Origin: Arthrobacter sp. ZGTC412
Lineage (GTDB): Bacteria > Actinomycetota > Actinomycetes > Actinomycetales > Micrococcaceae
NCBI RefSeq assembly: GCF_002929215.1
Contig: NZ_PJII01000010.1
Span: 1-64,000 of the forward strand
Length of the DNA stretch: 64,000 nt
Direction: 5' to 3'
Below, one piece after another: positions 33,758 through 43,477 of this stretch. The position numbers and the translations under genes were made by a program. Positions within the stretch are counted from its first letter, which is position 1. Each line of letters starts with the position of its first letter. The notes under the pieces were generated by a model. It did no database searches. It saw only the letters and a program-made list of their open reading frames with translations, and had not been told where the DNA came from.

Positions 33758-36229
33758 GTGAGCGGCTTACCTGTACCGCCGGCGCCCTGCGTTACTAGAC
33801 TTGAGCCGGGCAATCCAGCCACGTTCCCGGCAGGTGACTCCTTGGGCAATGACCCTGGTGATGACTTGGGCGATGACGCCCGTGCTGCTTTCAGTGCCGA
33901 TCCCTCTGGCAGTGCCCTTTTTCCGCGCCTTGGCGGACCTCTCCCACTGGCGCGCGAGGAGGCCGGCGGCAAAGCCGCAGCCTTGTCCGAACTGAAATCC
34001 GCGGGTTTTCCTGTTCCTCCCGGCTTCGTCGTCACACACGCAGCTTGGGACGCCCGTTCAAAAGACAATCAGGATGCGTGGGACCGCCAGCTGCGGGCCG
34101 CCGCCCGCATGGCCGGTCGGGGACCGTACGCGGTCCGCTCATCGGCGGCGGCCGAAGACCTGCCCGGTGCCTCCTACGCCGGGATGTATGAAAGTTATCT
34201 GGGGGTGCCAGCCGGGGACCTCCCGTCGGCCATCATTCGCTGTTTTATTTCGGCTAACGCCGCCCGCGTCCGGGCGTACCAGGAATCGCACCCCCTGCAG
34301 CCGGCCGACCACCCGCGTACTGGGCCCAGCGCCGATCCGGACGCTGGAAACGGAACTCCCAACGGCGTCGGGACCATGGCGGTCCTCGTACAGCAGATGG
34401 TGGACGCAGCGGCTGCCGGCGTCGCCTTCACGGCGAATCCCTTGACCGGCGCCCGGGACGAGACGGTGATCTCCGCTGTGAAGGGGCTCGGGGAAAGTCT
34501 GGTGGGAGGGTCCGAGCGCGGCGAAGAGTGGTTTGCGCGCAATGGGCTGGTCAGCCTCCGGAGTGGTGCTGCTGCCGCGCAGTCAGGACCTGTGCTGACG
34601 AGGGAAAGCGCGACGGCGGTCGCCGCCTTGGCGGGCAGCATCGCCCGGCACTTCGGCTGCGCGCAGGACGTGGAGTGGGCTGTGGACCGTTCCGGGCAGG
34701 TACAGGTCCTGCAGGCGCGTCCGATGACAGCCGTTCCGGAACCAGTGGTGTGGCGGGCCCCGGGAAAGGGCGCGTGGATCCGGAACTTCCGGCTTGGAGA
34801 ATGGTTGCCAGAACCTGTCACACCGCTCTTTATGGACTGGATCATTCCCTGCATGGATGCCGCTTACAACGACGCCGTCTTCCGCTCGGCCAGCCTTCGG
34901 GTTCCCATGGGCTATGCCACCGTGAACGGCTGGTACTACGTGGCCCCGCCAACACTCCGGGCCCTCCCCCACCTTGTTGTCGGCGGCACGCCGCGCTCGC
35001 TGCAATACTTCTTCAACTCCGTGGTCCGCCCCATGGTCGACCCCGCCGGTGCAGACCGCGCCGTCCTGCGGGGCCTTGAGCTGGAGTGGCGCAGCCAACA
35101 CCTGCCCGCCTACCGACGGCTGGTTGACAGTTACCGGGATGTCCCGCTGCCGCCAACCCTGGCCGGGCACTTGGACCTCGTTGAACAAGTGGCACGCGCT
35201 GCCGGGCAGTATCTCTGGTTCTTCGCCGCCACCGGCGGGGCAGCCTGGAAAGTGGAGCTGGTGCTGGCCCGGTTCTGGCGCAGGCATCTTGCCCCCGTTT
35301 TTGCCATCCGGCAGGAGCAGGGACTGTACGACGGCGGCGGCTACCAGGTGCTGCTCGGCGGCCTGGCCCCGGCGTTGCCGGCCAGGTCTGACCACGCCGT
35401 CTTCAGCCTCGACTGGTATCACCCGACGGCGGGCGAGGAGCCAGGCCCGGCGGTCCCGTCCGGCGGTGATTCCCGGGGCGCCGCTGCCGCGGCTGACCGG
35501 CGGCGTGCGGCCGAAGCGACCTGCCGCTCCATACTCAAGGGCCCCCGCCGACTGCGCCGGTTCGACAGATTACTTGCGATTGCCCAGCACTATGCCCTGC
35601 TCCGGGAGGAACAGGTGCGGGACTTTACCCTGGGTTGGCCGCTGCTGCGCCGTTGCGCGGCCGGGATCGGGACGCAGCTGGAACAGGCGGGCGTCATCAG
35701 CAGCCCGGACGACGTCTACTTCCTGACCCGGCAGGATCTGCGGCTGGACGCGCCAGCGCAGCAGGACAACGTTGCTGGACGCCGCGGGGACTGGCTTCGT
35801 CAACGAAAGCTTGCAGCCCCGCTGATGCTGGGCAGGCTTCCGGTGCTCGGCAACACCTTCGACCGATTGGCCAACACGGCCCGCAGCAGCACCAACTTTC
35901 CCCAAGGTGCCCTGGTGGGCCATCCCGCAAGCCCCGGCCGTGCCCGGGGCCGCGTCCGTATCGTGGAAGGTTCCGGGGACTTTTCAAGGTTTGAACCAGG
36001 CGAGGTGCTGGTTGCCAGAGCAACCGCACCAGCCTGGACCCCACTGTTTACCCAAGCTGCAGCCGTGGTCACGGATGGGGGCAACCTGGCAGCCCACGCC
36101 TCCCTGGTTGCACGGGAGTACGGCATCCCCGCAGTAGTAGGAACAGGAACAGCCACCCAGGACCTAAGGACAGGCCAGCTAGTCACGGTCGACGGCAACG
36201 CAGGAACTGTGGAGATTCACGAGGACTGA
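33758..36229 (+). CDS. PEP-synthase-like phosphotransferase (PPDK_N plus phosphohistidine domain), possibly rifampin-phosphotransferase type
   Basis: GTG 33758 has AAGGGGGCAGG just upstream. The 823-residue protein has an ATP-grasp PPDK_N domain (about 60-345; PGFVVTHAAWD, GRGPYAVRSSAAAEDLPGAS, VDRSGQVQVLQARPM), a middle domain of about 350 residues unlike PEP synthase, and a swivelling His domain (about 730-820). In the last, H780 sits in GGNLAAHASLVAREYGIPAV, where most relatives have T-S-H. Rifampin phosphotransferases share this order and size. A pyruvate-type partner domain (PEP-binding barrel) is missing, which argues against true PEP synthase. It may inactivate an antibiotic or phosphorylate another small molecule; the substrate is not known. 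Confidence 0.7.
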   Translation: MSGLPVPPAPCVTRLEPGNPATFPAGDSLGNDPGDDLGDDARAAFSADPSGSALFPRLGGPLPLAREEAGGKAAALSELKSAGFPVPPGFVVTHAAWDARSKDNQDAWDRQLRAAARMAGRGPYAVRSSAAAEDLPGASYAGMYESYLGVPAGDLPSAIIRCFISANAARVRAYQESHPLQPADHPRTGPSADPDAGNGTPNGVGTMAVLVQQMVDAAAAGVAFTANPLTGARDETVISAVKGLGESLVGGSERGEEWFARNGLVSLRSGAAAAQSGPVLTRESATAVAALAGSIARHFGCAQDVEWAVDRSGQVQVLQARPMTAVPEPVVWRAPGKGAWIRNFRLGEWLPEPVTPLFMDWIIPCMDAAYNDAVFRSASLRVPMGYATVNGWYYVAPPTLRALPHLVVGGTPRSLQYFFNSVVRPMVDPAGADRAVLRGLELEWRSQHLPAYRRLVDSYRDVPLPPTLAGHLDLVEQVARAAGQYLWFFAATGGAAWKVELVLARFWRRHLAPVFAIRQEQGLYDGGGYQVLLGGLAPALPARSDHAVFSLDWYHPTAGEEPGPAVPSGGDSRGAAAAADRRRAAEATCRSILKGPRRLRRFDRLLAIAQHYALLREEQVRDFTLGWPLLRRCAAGIGTQLEQAGVISSPDDVYFLTRQDLRLDAPAQQDNVAGRRGDWLRQRKLAAPLMLGRLPVLGNTFDRLANTARSSTNFPQGALVGHPASPGRARGRVRIVEGSGDFSRFEPGEVLVARATAPAWTPLFTQAAAVVTDGGNLAAHASLVAREYGIPAVVGTGTATQDLRTGQLVTVDGNAGTVEIHED

Positions 36230-36246
36230 CGTTGGTTAAGCCGACC

Positions 36247-36318
36247 GAGGGGCCGATGACTCCCCGCCATGGTGTGGTGGGCACCACGAAGCGGGCGGGC
36301 GGGAGTCATCGGCCCCTC
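36247..36318. terminator. Long-stem bidirectional terminator between convergent genes
   Basis: GAGGGGCCGATGACTCCC (36247-36264) is perfectly complementary to 36301-36318, an 18-bp stem, with a 36-nt loop that itself contains GTGGTG-GG-CACCAC. It lies between the PEP-synthase-like gene and glpK, which converge. Only short T runs flank it. Confidence 0.7.
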
Positions 36319-36337
36319 TGTTTGGGGGGCAACAGGG

Positions 36338-37852
36338 CTAGTGCACGTCCTCGTCAACCCAATCCATGGACTTCGTGACGGCCTTCTTCCACAGCCGCAT
36401 CTGTCGGTCCTGTTCGGACTGGTCCAGCTGTGGTTCCCAGCGCTTGTCCTCGGACCAGTTGGATGACAGTTCGCCGAGGTCCTTCCAGAACCCGACGGCG
36501 AGGCCGGCGGCATAGGCCGCGCCCAGGGCGGTGGTCTCCACCACCTTCGGCCGGATCACGGGGACGCCGAGGATGTCCGCCTGAAACTGCATCAGCGCAT
36601 CGTTGGCGACCATGCCGCCGTCGACCTTCAACTCCGAGAGCGGAACGCCTGAGTCGGCGTTTACGGCGTCGAGCACCTCACGGGTTTGGAACGCCGTGGC
36701 TTCCAGCGCTGCCCGGGCAATGTGGCTCTTGTTGACGAACCGGGTGAGGCCCACAATCGCGCCCCGGGCGTCGGAACGCCAGTACGGTGCAAAGAGCCCG
36801 GAGAACGCCGGGACGATGTACACGCCGCCGTTGTCCTTAACCGACGCAGCGAGAGTTTCCACTTCCGGGGCGCTGCTGATCATGCCCAGGTTGTCCCGCA
36901 GCCACTGGATCAGCGAGCCGGTAACCGCGATGGAACCTTCCAGGGCGTAGTGGGGTGCTGCGTCGCCGAGCTTGTAGCCGACCGTGGTCAGCAGCCCGTT
37001 CTTGGAGTGGATGATTTCTTCGCCGGTGTTGAAGATCAGGAAGCAGCCGGTTCCGTAGGTGTTCTTGGCTTCGCCGGTCTGGAACGCGGCCTGGCCGAAG
37101 GTGGCTGCCTGCTGGTCGCCGAGGATGCCCGCCACCGGAACCTCGCGCAGAAGCTGCGAGGTGTGGACCGTGCCGTAGACCTCGGAGGAGGACTTGATTT
37201 CCGGCATCATGCTCCGCGGAACGCCGAAGATGCCCAGGATTTCCTCATCCCACTGCAGCGTGTCCAGGTCCATGAACAGCGTGCGCGACGCATTGGTCAC
37301 ATCAGTGACGTGGACACCGCCGTCCACCCCGCCGGTGAGGTTCCACAGGACCCAGGCGTCAGTGTTGCCAAAGACCAGGTCGCCCGCTTCCGCCTTCTGG
37401 CGTGCGCCCTCCACGTTGTCCAGGATCCACTTGATCTTGGTGCCGGAGAAATAGGTGGCCAGCGGAAGGCCGACCTTCTGCTTGAAGCGGTCCGCTCCCC
37501 CGTCCCTTGCCAGCTCGTCCACGATGTCCTGGGTGCGGGTGTCCTGCCACACGATGGCGTTGTAGATGGCCTCGCCGGTTGTTTTGTCCCACACCACGGC
37601 CGTTTCGCGCTGGTTGGTGATGCCGACGGCGGCAACATCGTGCCGCGTCAGGCTGGCCTTTGACAGGGCCGAGGCGATGACCTCGCGGGTGTTGTTCCAG
37701 ATTTCGGCAGGGTTGTGTTCCACCCACCCCGCCTTGGGGAAGATCTGTTCGTGCTCCATCTGGCCGGAGGAGACGATGCTGCCGCTGTGGTCAAAAATGA
37801 TGGCGCGGCTGCTGGTGGTTCCCTGATCGATGGCGATTACGTACTGGCTCAT
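36338..37852 (-). CDS. glpK: Glycerol kinase
   Basis: The 504-residue FGGY-family kinase opens with [20 protein letters not shown], the phosphate-binding loop. It has [20 protein letters not shown] (about 80) and [20 protein letters not shown] (about 255), and ends in the FGGY C-terminal signature region ([20 protein letters not shown]). It phosphorylates glycerol to glycerol-3-phosphate. It lies 54 bp after glpF in the glpD-glpF-glpK order, so uptake, phosphorylation and oxidation are encoded together. Confidence 0.96.
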   Translation of the reverse strand: MSQYVIAIDQGTTSSRAIIFDHSGSIVSSGQMEHEQIFPKAGWVEHNPAEIWNNTREVIASALSKASLTRHDVAAVGITNQRETAVVWDKTTGEAIYNAIVWQDTRTQDIVDELARDGGADRFKQKVGLPLATYFSGTKIKWILDNVEGARQKAEAGDLVFGNTDAWVLWNLTGGVDGGVHVTDVTNASRTLFMDLDTLQWDEEILGIFGVPRSMMPEIKSSSEVYGTVHTSQLLREVPVAGILGDQQAATFGQAAFQTGEAKNTYGTGCFLIFNTGEEIIHSKNGLLTTVGYKLGDAAPHYALEGSIAVTGSLIQWLRDNLGMISSAPEVETLAASVKDNGGVYIVPAFSGLFAPYWRSDARGAIVGLTRFVNKSHIARAALEATAFQTREVLDAVNADSGVPLSELKVDGGMVANDALMQFQADILGVPVIRPKVVETTALGAAYAAGLAVGFWKDLGELSSNWSEDKRWEPQLDQSEQDRQMRLWKKAVTKSMDWVDEDVH

Positions 37853-37906
37853 GGTGACGTCCTTGTCTGTGTCGGTGCTGTTTTTGGCAGTGGCTTAGGT
37901 GGGAGG

Positions 37907-38656
37907 TCAGGCTGCTGCTGTTGCAATGATCGGGACCAGCCGGGCGACGAGGCCGCCGAGGGCACCGCCGACCAGCGGACCGACTACCGGGATCCAGGAA
38001 TAGCCCCAGTCGCTGGAACCTTTGCCCCTGATGGGCAGCAGGGCGTGGGCGATGCGCGGACCGAGGTCACGGGCCGGGTTGATGGCGTAGCCCGTGGGGC
38101 CGCCGAGGGATACACCGATGCCGACAACCAGCAGTGCAACGGCCAGCGGTCCCAGGCCGGAGGGCGTCCCGCCAAAGGTGAGGATGACGAAGACCAGGAC
38201 GAACGTGCCGATGATCTCGGTCACGAGGTTCCAGGAACTGGAACGGATGGCCGGGCCAGTGGAGAAGACACCAAGCTTGCTGGCGGGTTCCTCTTCGACG
38301 TCGAAATGCTGCTTGTAGGCGAGCCAGCAGACCACCGCACCGAGGAACGCACCCAGCAGTTCACCGCCGAAATAGGTGAGCGTTGACGCGAAATCGACGG
38401 GAACGTCGGGGGCGTATTCCTCAGCTCCGTTCGCGAGCAGGCCAAGCGTCACTGCCGGGTTCAGGTGCGCCCCGGACCTCGCAGCCACATAGACACCCGC
38501 GAAAACTGCAACACCCCATCCCCAGGTAACCATCAGGAACCCGCCGCTGTTGCCTTTGGTCCCCCGCAGGGCGACATTGGCGACGACACCGCAACCCAGC
38601 AGGGTCAGCATCGCCGTTCCGAAGACTTCGGAAAGGAAAACAATTCCAAGAGACAT
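37907..38656 (-). CDS. glpF: Glycerol uptake facilitator (aquaglyceroporin)
   Basis: The 249-residue MIP-family channel has six membrane helices and both pore boxes: NPAVTLG near residue 70 and NPARDLGPR near residue 203. The second box with D after NPAR is typical of glycerol rather than water channels. It lets glycerol cross for GlpK. It lies between glpD and glpK on one strand, with an intergenic hairpin toward glpD. Confidence 0.93.
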   Translation of the reverse strand: MSLGIVFLSEVFGTAMLTLLGCGVVANVALRGTKGNSGGFLMVTWGWGVAVFAGVYVAARSGAHLNPAVTLGLLANGAEEYAPDVPVDFASTLTYFGGELLGAFLGAVVCWLAYKQHFDVEEEPASKLGVFSTGPAIRSSSWNLVTEIIGTFVLVFVILTFGGTPSGLGPLAVALLVVGIGVSLGGPTGYAINPARDLGPRIAHALLPIRGKGSSDWGYSWIPVVGPLVGGALGGLVARLVPIIATAAA

Positions 38657-38710
38657 CTTTGACTCCTCTATTTTCTGTTGTCAGTCCTTCGCGGGTTGAA
38701 GGACCGTGGG

Positions 38711-38735
38711 GCCGGGGCGGGTCATGCGCCCCGGC
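38711..38735 (-). terminator. Hairpin between glpD and glpF
   Basis: GCCGGGGCG (38711-38719) and CGCCCCGGC (38727-38735) form a 9-bp G+C stem around GGTCATG. There is no clear T tract. It may lower read-through into glpF-glpK or act as a processing site. Confidence 0.5.
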
Positions 38736-38747
38736 AGCCAGCCTGTC

Positions 38748-40562
38748 CTATGCGACCAGGCTGTGCGTTTCTACGCGGTGGAACCGCTGCAGCACTTCCT
38801 GCGCGTGCCGGATCTCGGCTGCCCGTGCTGCGGAGTCCCACCCCAGGGGAACGGCGAGTACGTCCGCCACCTCGTTGAGCAGCTCTCCCGTCACAAGGCC
38901 GCGGAAAGCCAGGGACGTGCGGCGGATGAGGACATCCACGAGGTGCCCAACCTGCTCATGGGACGCCATGAACTCCAGTTCACGGACACTCAGTTCGCGG
39001 GTGGAGTGCAGCGGACGGTCCTGCCCGCCATCGAGGTATGCCATAACGGACTCCGCCCGCGTTCCGTACCGGGTCAGCAACCCGGCGGTCCGGTCCGCGT
39101 CACGGCTGTCCGTCATGTGCTCCTTGATCCACTTCTGCACACCGGCCTCGTCCGCGGGGAAGCCTGCGCCTCCGCCGATGGCGAGCTGCGCCGTCGAGAC
39201 TTTCCGCTGTATGCCGAGTTCGGCGAGGACGTCGTTGGTGAGGTGTTCAGCCAGCGCGCGGAAGGTGGTCCACTTGCCTCCAACCAGGCTCATGACGACG
39301 GCGCCCGCCCCGGCTGTGCTGCTCCCGGGGCCCTGGCGCTCGATCCGGTAATCCCGGGAAACGAATCCGGGCTGGGTTGCGTCATGCCGGGGCAGCGGCC
39401 GCACGCCGGAGAAGGTATAGACAACCTGTTCGCCCTTGACGGCGATGTCCGGGAAGACGTGGCCAATAAGTTCGAAGAAGTACTCGATTTCCTCGTCGGT
39501 GCAGACGGCGTCCTGGGTCATGTCGGCGTCCACGTCGGTGGTGCCGACCAGCACGCGGTCCCCCATGGGATAGATGAGGACGATCCTGCCGTCGGTGTGC
39601 TCAAAAAAGATCTCGCGTCCCCCGCATGCGGCCAGGAGCTCCGGGTGGTCCAACACGATGTGCGAGCCCTTGGTACCGCCCATGAACGCGGACGCTGTAC
39701 CCATGGCTTCGTTGGTGAGGTCCACCCAGGCGCCCGTGGTGTTGACGATGACGTCCGCGGTGAAATCGAACTCCTCACCGGTCAGCTCATCGCGCAGCCG
39801 GACCGTGCTGCCTTTGCCGGTGCCGCGGTTGGGCTCGCCGGTCATGGATACCAGTGACAGGTAGTTGCTGGCACGGGCAGTGTTGCCCTGGGCATTGGCG
39901 CCGGATGCGCGGCCGGCCTTTTCGCCGTCCTGCAGGACATCGAGCGTGAGCCGTTCGGGGTTGTGCACGGAAGCATCGAAGTAGGTGGCCGCATATTTGA
40001 CGTCTGGGCGAAGGCCGGGCAGTTCTGCGAGGGCGCGTTGACGGCCCCTGAACTGGTGGCGTGGCACCGTGCCGCCGTCGCGGGAAAACGAGTCATACAG
40101 GCTGAGGCCGAGCTTGATGAGGAAGGCGCCGCGCTCCTTGGGCTTCCCCTTTTGCTTGTGCGTGAGGAAACGCAGCGGGGCAGCAAGCACTCCCGAGAAG
40201 GTACTGAAAATGGGGATGGTGGTCTGCAGAGGCTTGACGTAGTGCGGTGCGATCCGCAGCAGCCGGTTGCGCTCCACCACTGACTCGCGGACCAGCCGGA
40301 ACTCGCCGTTCTCGAGGTAGCGGATGCCGCCGTGGATCATGTGCGAGGACGCTCCGCTGGCCCCTTGGCAGTAGTCACCGCGTTCCACAAGTGCAACGTC
40401 AACTCCCTGCAGAGCCAGGTCCCGGAATGTTCCCACGCCGTTGATCCCGCCACCCACCACCAGCACTTTTGCATGCGGACGGAGCCGCAGGTTGTGCACC
40501 GGCGCGCGCTCGGTTCCCGGTTCTGGTGCTCCGGGGCTGGCGGATAAATCCTTGGGTCCCAA
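38748..40562 (-). CDS. glpD: Glycerol-3-phosphate dehydrogenase, FAD-dependent
   Basis: The 604-residue flavoprotein begins its Rossmann fold at about residue 33 with KVLVVGGGINGVGTFRDLAL and binds FAD. The GASSHMIHGGIRYLENGEFR segment and the C-terminal alpha-helical DAO_C domain (about 400-520) complete the family. It oxidises glycerol-3-phosphate to dihydroxyacetone phosphate at the membrane. The start (MGPKDLSASPGAP) is followed by about 25 residues before the fold. It is the first gene of the glp operon and faces the SorC-type regulator gene across a 123-bp control region. Confidence 0.95.
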   Translation of the reverse strand: MGPKDLSASPGAPEPGTERAPVHNLRLRPHAKVLVVGGGINGVGTFRDLALQGVDVALVERGDYCQGASGASSHMIHGGIRYLENGEFRLVRESVVERNRLLRIAPHYVKPLQTTIPIFSTFSGVLAAPLRFLTHKQKGKPKERGAFLIKLGLSLYDSFSRDGGTVPRHQFRGRQRALAELPGLRPDVKYAATYFDASVHNPERLTLDVLQDGEKAGRASGANAQGNTARASNYLSLVSMTGEPNRGTGKGSTVRLRDELTGEEFDFTADVIVNTTGAWVDLTNEAMGTASAFMGGTKGSHIVLDHPELLAACGGREIFFEHTDGRIVLIYPMGDRVLVGTTDVDADMTQDAVCTDEEIEYFFELIGHVFPDIAVKGEQVVYTFSGVRPLPRHDATQPGFVSRDYRIERQGPGSSTAGAGAVVMSLVGGKWTTFRALAEHLTNDVLAELGIQRKVSTAQLAIGGGAGFPADEAGVQKWIKEHMTDSRDADRTAGLLTRYGTRAESVMAYLDGGQDRPLHSTRELSVRELEFMASHEQVGHLVDVLIRRTSLAFRGLVTGELLNEVADVLAVPLGWDSAARAAEIRHAQEVLQRFHRVETHSLVA

Positions 40563-40658
40563 AATGACTCCCTTGGGCTATGTGTGGCGCGGACACAGCT
40601 AAGTGATCCACCGTTCTCAACTATTGTTTGGAGTAATGGAAAATGGAGTCAAGCGATA

Positions 40659-40672
40659 TGCACAAACGTGCA
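40659..40672 (+). promoter_or_regulatory. Palindrome in the glpD/SorC divergent control region
   Basis: TGCAC-AAAC-GTGCA is a perfect palindrome just before the SorC-type gene start. It is a candidate operator for that regulator on glpD and on itself. The ribosome site ACGGAG (40675-40680) follows. Binding is inferred from position only. Confidence 0.4.
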
Positions 40673-40685
40673 GAACGGAGTTCCC

Positions 40686-41660
40686 GTGGACCCTTCCCGG
40701 CACGCAGATGCCCTTCGGGCTGCACAAATGTATTACCTGCAGGACCTCACCATGGACGCCATCGCCCGCGAGCTCCGGACGTCCCGTTCGACGGTTTCGC
40801 GCCTGTTGTCCTCGGCCCGGGACTCTGGCCTGGTCCAGGTCCAAATCCGCAACCCCCTGGACACCGGACCGGAGTTGGAGGGCCTGATCCGCCGCCGGTA
40901 CGGGGTTGACGCCCATGTTGTGCCAGTGGTGGAAACACTCAATGAGGCTGAAACCCTGGACCGGGTGGCGATGCAGGCGGCACGCACCATCGGCCCGCTG
41001 GTCGATTCCAACGCGATCATCGGCGTCGCCTGGGGTTCCACCCTCAGCGCCGTCAGCAGGCACCTGACGAGGAAGATTACCCACGACAGCGTGGTGGTGC
41101 AGTTGAACGGCGCCGGCAATATGCACACGACGGGCATTACCTACGCGAGCGACATCATGCGCCGCTTCGGCAGTGCCTACGGTGCGCGCGTGGAACAGTT
41201 CCCGGTCCCCGCCTTTTTCGACCATGCCGCCACCAAGACTGCCATGTGGAATGAACGCAGCGTGCAGCGCATCCTAGAACTCCAGGCGAAGATGAGCATT
41301 GCCATCTTCGGCGTCGGATCAGTGGATGCCGATTACCCCAGCCACGTCTACGCCGGCGGATATCTGGACGAGGGCGACCTCAGCACCCTGGCGACCTCCG
41401 ACGTCGTGGGCGACGTTGCAACCGTATTCTTCCGCGCCGACGGCTCCTCAGACGGGATCGTCCTCAATGAACGGTCCACCGGCCCGGCCCTCGCCGAACT
41501 TCGGCAGGTCCGGCGCAGGATCTGCGTGGTTTCCGGTGTCTCCAAGATCAACGGGCTCAAGGGCGCACTGGCGGCACGCCTGGCGACGGACCTGATCCTC
41601 GACGAGGCCACCGCCCGGCGCTTGGTGGGCCTGGAGGGGCTGGCTGTGGCGAGTAGGTAG
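40686..41660 (+). CDS. SorC-family sugar-responsive transcriptional regulator
   Basis: GTG 40686 has ACGGAG 5 nt upstream and gives 324 residues; the frame from 40584 overlaps glpD's control region and is not used. The N-terminal helix-turn-helix spans about 8-55 (TMDAIARELRTSRSTVSRLL), and the SorC effector domain covers 60-320 (VGVAWGSTLSAVSR, SVDADYPSHVYAGG, GVSKINGLKGALAARLATDLI). These bind phosphorylated sugars. Divergent from glpD, it probably controls the glp operon, which in most bacteria is done by a DeoR-type GlpR. The effector is unknown, glycerol-3-phosphate being the natural guess. Confidence 0.85.
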   Translation: MDPSRHADALRAAQMYYLQDLTMDAIARELRTSRSTVSRLLSSARDSGLVQVQIRNPLDTGPELEGLIRRRYGVDAHVVPVVETLNEAETLDRVAMQAARTIGPLVDSNAIIGVAWGSTLSAVSRHLTRKITHDSVVVQLNGAGNMHTTGITYASDIMRRFGSAYGARVEQFPVPAFFDHAATKTAMWNERSVQRILELQAKMSIAIFGVGSVDADYPSHVYAGGYLDEGDLSTLATSDVVGDVATVFFRADGSSDGIVLNERSTGPALAELRQVRRRICVVSGVSKINGLKGALAARLATDLILDEATARRLVGLEGLAVASR

Positions 41661-41664
41661 AGTC

Positions 41665-42540
41665 ATGGCTATGAGGATCTCCCCGCGGCTGAGCCTGAAC
41701 AACGGCGTGCTGATCGACCAACTGGGCTACGGCCTGTACAAGGTGCCGTCATCCGATGCGGCCGGACTTGTTGCCATGGCTCTCGGTTCCGGGTACCGCC
41801 ACTTCGACACCGCTGCCATGTACGGCAACGAGACGGGGTTGGCGCGCGGCATCAGTTCCCAGCTCGGTACCCAGCCGGGCAACGGCGGTTCCGGTGAACT
41901 TTTCCCGGCACCCGCCCGGGAGGACATCTTTGTTACCACCAAGGTATGGAACGACCACCATGGCTACGACGCCACCCTGCGCGCTTTCGACACCTCAATG
42001 GTCAACCTCGGCCTGGACTACGTGGACATGTACCTCATCCATTGGCCCTGCCCCCGGCGCGGGCTGTTTGCCGAAACCTACCGGGCCATGGAGACGCTCT
42101 ACCAGGAGGGAAAGGTGCGGGCCATCGGTGTCAGCAACTTCCAGCCCGCACACCTTGACCGGCTGCTGAAGACGGCAGAAGTAACACCTGCAGTCAACCA
42201 GATCGAGCTGCACCCCTGGCTCCAGCAGCAGGAGCTGCGGAAGATCCACGACGACCTCGGGATCAGGACAGAAGCATGGAGCCCCCTGGGCCGCGGACAC
42301 GTGCTGGCCGACCCCGTGGTCCAGGCCTGCGCCGCCGAACACGGGAGGACTCCGGCACAGGTCGTTCTCCGCTGGCACATACAACTGGGAAACATTGCCA
42401 TCCCCAAGGCAAGCTCCGAGGCGCGCATCCGGGAGAACCTGGACGTTTTCGGCTTTGAGCTCTCAGCCAGGGACATGGATGCGCTCGCCGGGCTGGACCG
42501 GGGACAGCGCACCGGATCCCACCCGGACAACGTCAATTAG
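41665..42540 (+). CDS. Aldo/keto reductase
   Basis: The 291-residue (beta/alpha)8 NADPH enzyme has all family markers: catalytic Asp and Tyr in GYRHFDTAAMYGNE (about 43-54), Lys in TTKVWNDHHG (about 90), His in VDMYLIHWPCPRRG (about 125), and the nicotinamide-binding IPKASSEARIRENLDVF near the end. It reduces aldehydes or ketones; the substrate is unknown. It starts 4 bp after the regulator gene, so it is cotranscribed with it. The ribosome site is weak, suggesting coupled translation. Confidence 0.92.
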   Translation: MAMRISPRLSLNNGVLIDQLGYGLYKVPSSDAAGLVAMALGSGYRHFDTAAMYGNETGLARGISSQLGTQPGNGGSGELFPAPAREDIFVTTKVWNDHHGYDATLRAFDTSMVNLGLDYVDMYLIHWPCPRRGLFAETYRAMETLYQEGKVRAIGVSNFQPAHLDRLLKTAEVTPAVNQIELHPWLQQQELRKIHDDLGIRTEAWSPLGRGHVLADPVVQACAAEHGRTPAQVVLRWHIQLGNIAIPKASSEARIRENLDVFGFELSARDMDALAGLDRGQRTGSHPDNVN

Positions 42541-42547
42541 GACCTGA

Positions 42548-43477
42548 ATGAAAACCACACCCCCGGGGCAGCCCCCCGCGCCCGCCTTCTTCAGTCCGGA
42601 CCTGGCGGGCCGCACCCGAGCCGCTTCGGTGCAGCTCGCAGGCGGAAAGGTGGCCTTCTGGACCTACGAGCCCGTGCAGGCAACCCCTGAAACCCGGACC
42701 ATCCTGGTGATCCACGGGTTCCGCGGCGACCACCACGGGCTCCTCCGGGTAGCGGACCAGCTTCCGGAGATGAGGATCATCATGCCGGACCTGCCTGGCT
42801 TCGGCAGCTCAGACGCTTTCGGGCCCGGTGGACACACGGTGCCGGGTTACGGCGCGTTCATCACGGAGTTTATGGGGGCCCTCGGACTGGGACCGGACAC
42901 TGTCCTGCTGGGGCATTCGTTCGGGTCAATCATTGCCGCGCATTTCGTGGCCGCCCATCCCGGCGTCGTGAATCCCCTGATCCTCATCAACCCCATCGCC
43001 GCCCCCGCGCTGGAAGGTCCCAAAGGCGTGATGACCAGGCTGGCGGTGCTCTATTACCGGCTTGCCGCCCGCCTGCCCCGCCCGCTTGGGCTTGCCCTGC
43101 TGCGCAGCCCTGCGATTGTCCGGGTGATGAGCGAAGCCATGGCCAAGACGGGCGACCGGGACCTCCGGCGCTTCATCCACGGCCAGCACCACGCGTATTT
43201 CAGTGCGTTTGCCAACCGGGACAGCCTCCTCGAGTCGTTCACCGCCTCCGTCAGCAGCCACGTTGCCGAGGTCGCCGGCAGCCTGACCCTTCCGGTGCTG
43301 CTGATCGCAGGTGAGAAGGACGAAATTGCCATGCTGCCGGACCAGCACCGGCTCGACGCGCTGCTGCCCCACAGCGAACTCCAGGTCATTCCGGGCGTTG
43401 GCCACTTGATCCATTACGAGACGCCGGAACCGGCGGCCCGCTACATCCGCAGCTTCCTGAAGGACCACACCGCGTGA
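42548..43477 (+). CDS. Alpha/beta-fold hydrolase
   Basis: The 309-residue protein has an oxyanion-hole motif VIHGFRGDHHG (about 58), the nucleophile elbow GHSFGS (Ser near 125), an acidic residue in LIAGEKDE (about 258) and the catalytic His in IPGVGHLIHYETPE (about 283). It may be an esterase, lactonase or epoxide hydrolase; sequence does not decide. It begins 7 bp after the reductase, and its stop overlaps the glycosyltransferase by 4 bp, so all three are in one operon. Confidence 0.87.
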   Translation: MKTTPPGQPPAPAFFSPDLAGRTRAASVQLAGGKVAFWTYEPVQATPETRTILVIHGFRGDHHGLLRVADQLPEMRIIMPDLPGFGSSDAFGPGGHTVPGYGAFITEFMGALGLGPDTVLLGHSFGSIIAAHFVAAHPGVVNPLILINPIAAPALEGPKGVMTRLAVLYYRLAARLPRPLGLALLRSPAIVRVMSEAMAKTGDRDLRRFIHGQHHAYFSAFANRDSLLESFTASVSSHVAEVAGSLTLPVLLIAGEKDEIAMLPDQHRLDALLPHSELQVIPGVGHLIHYETPEPAARYIRSFLKDHTA

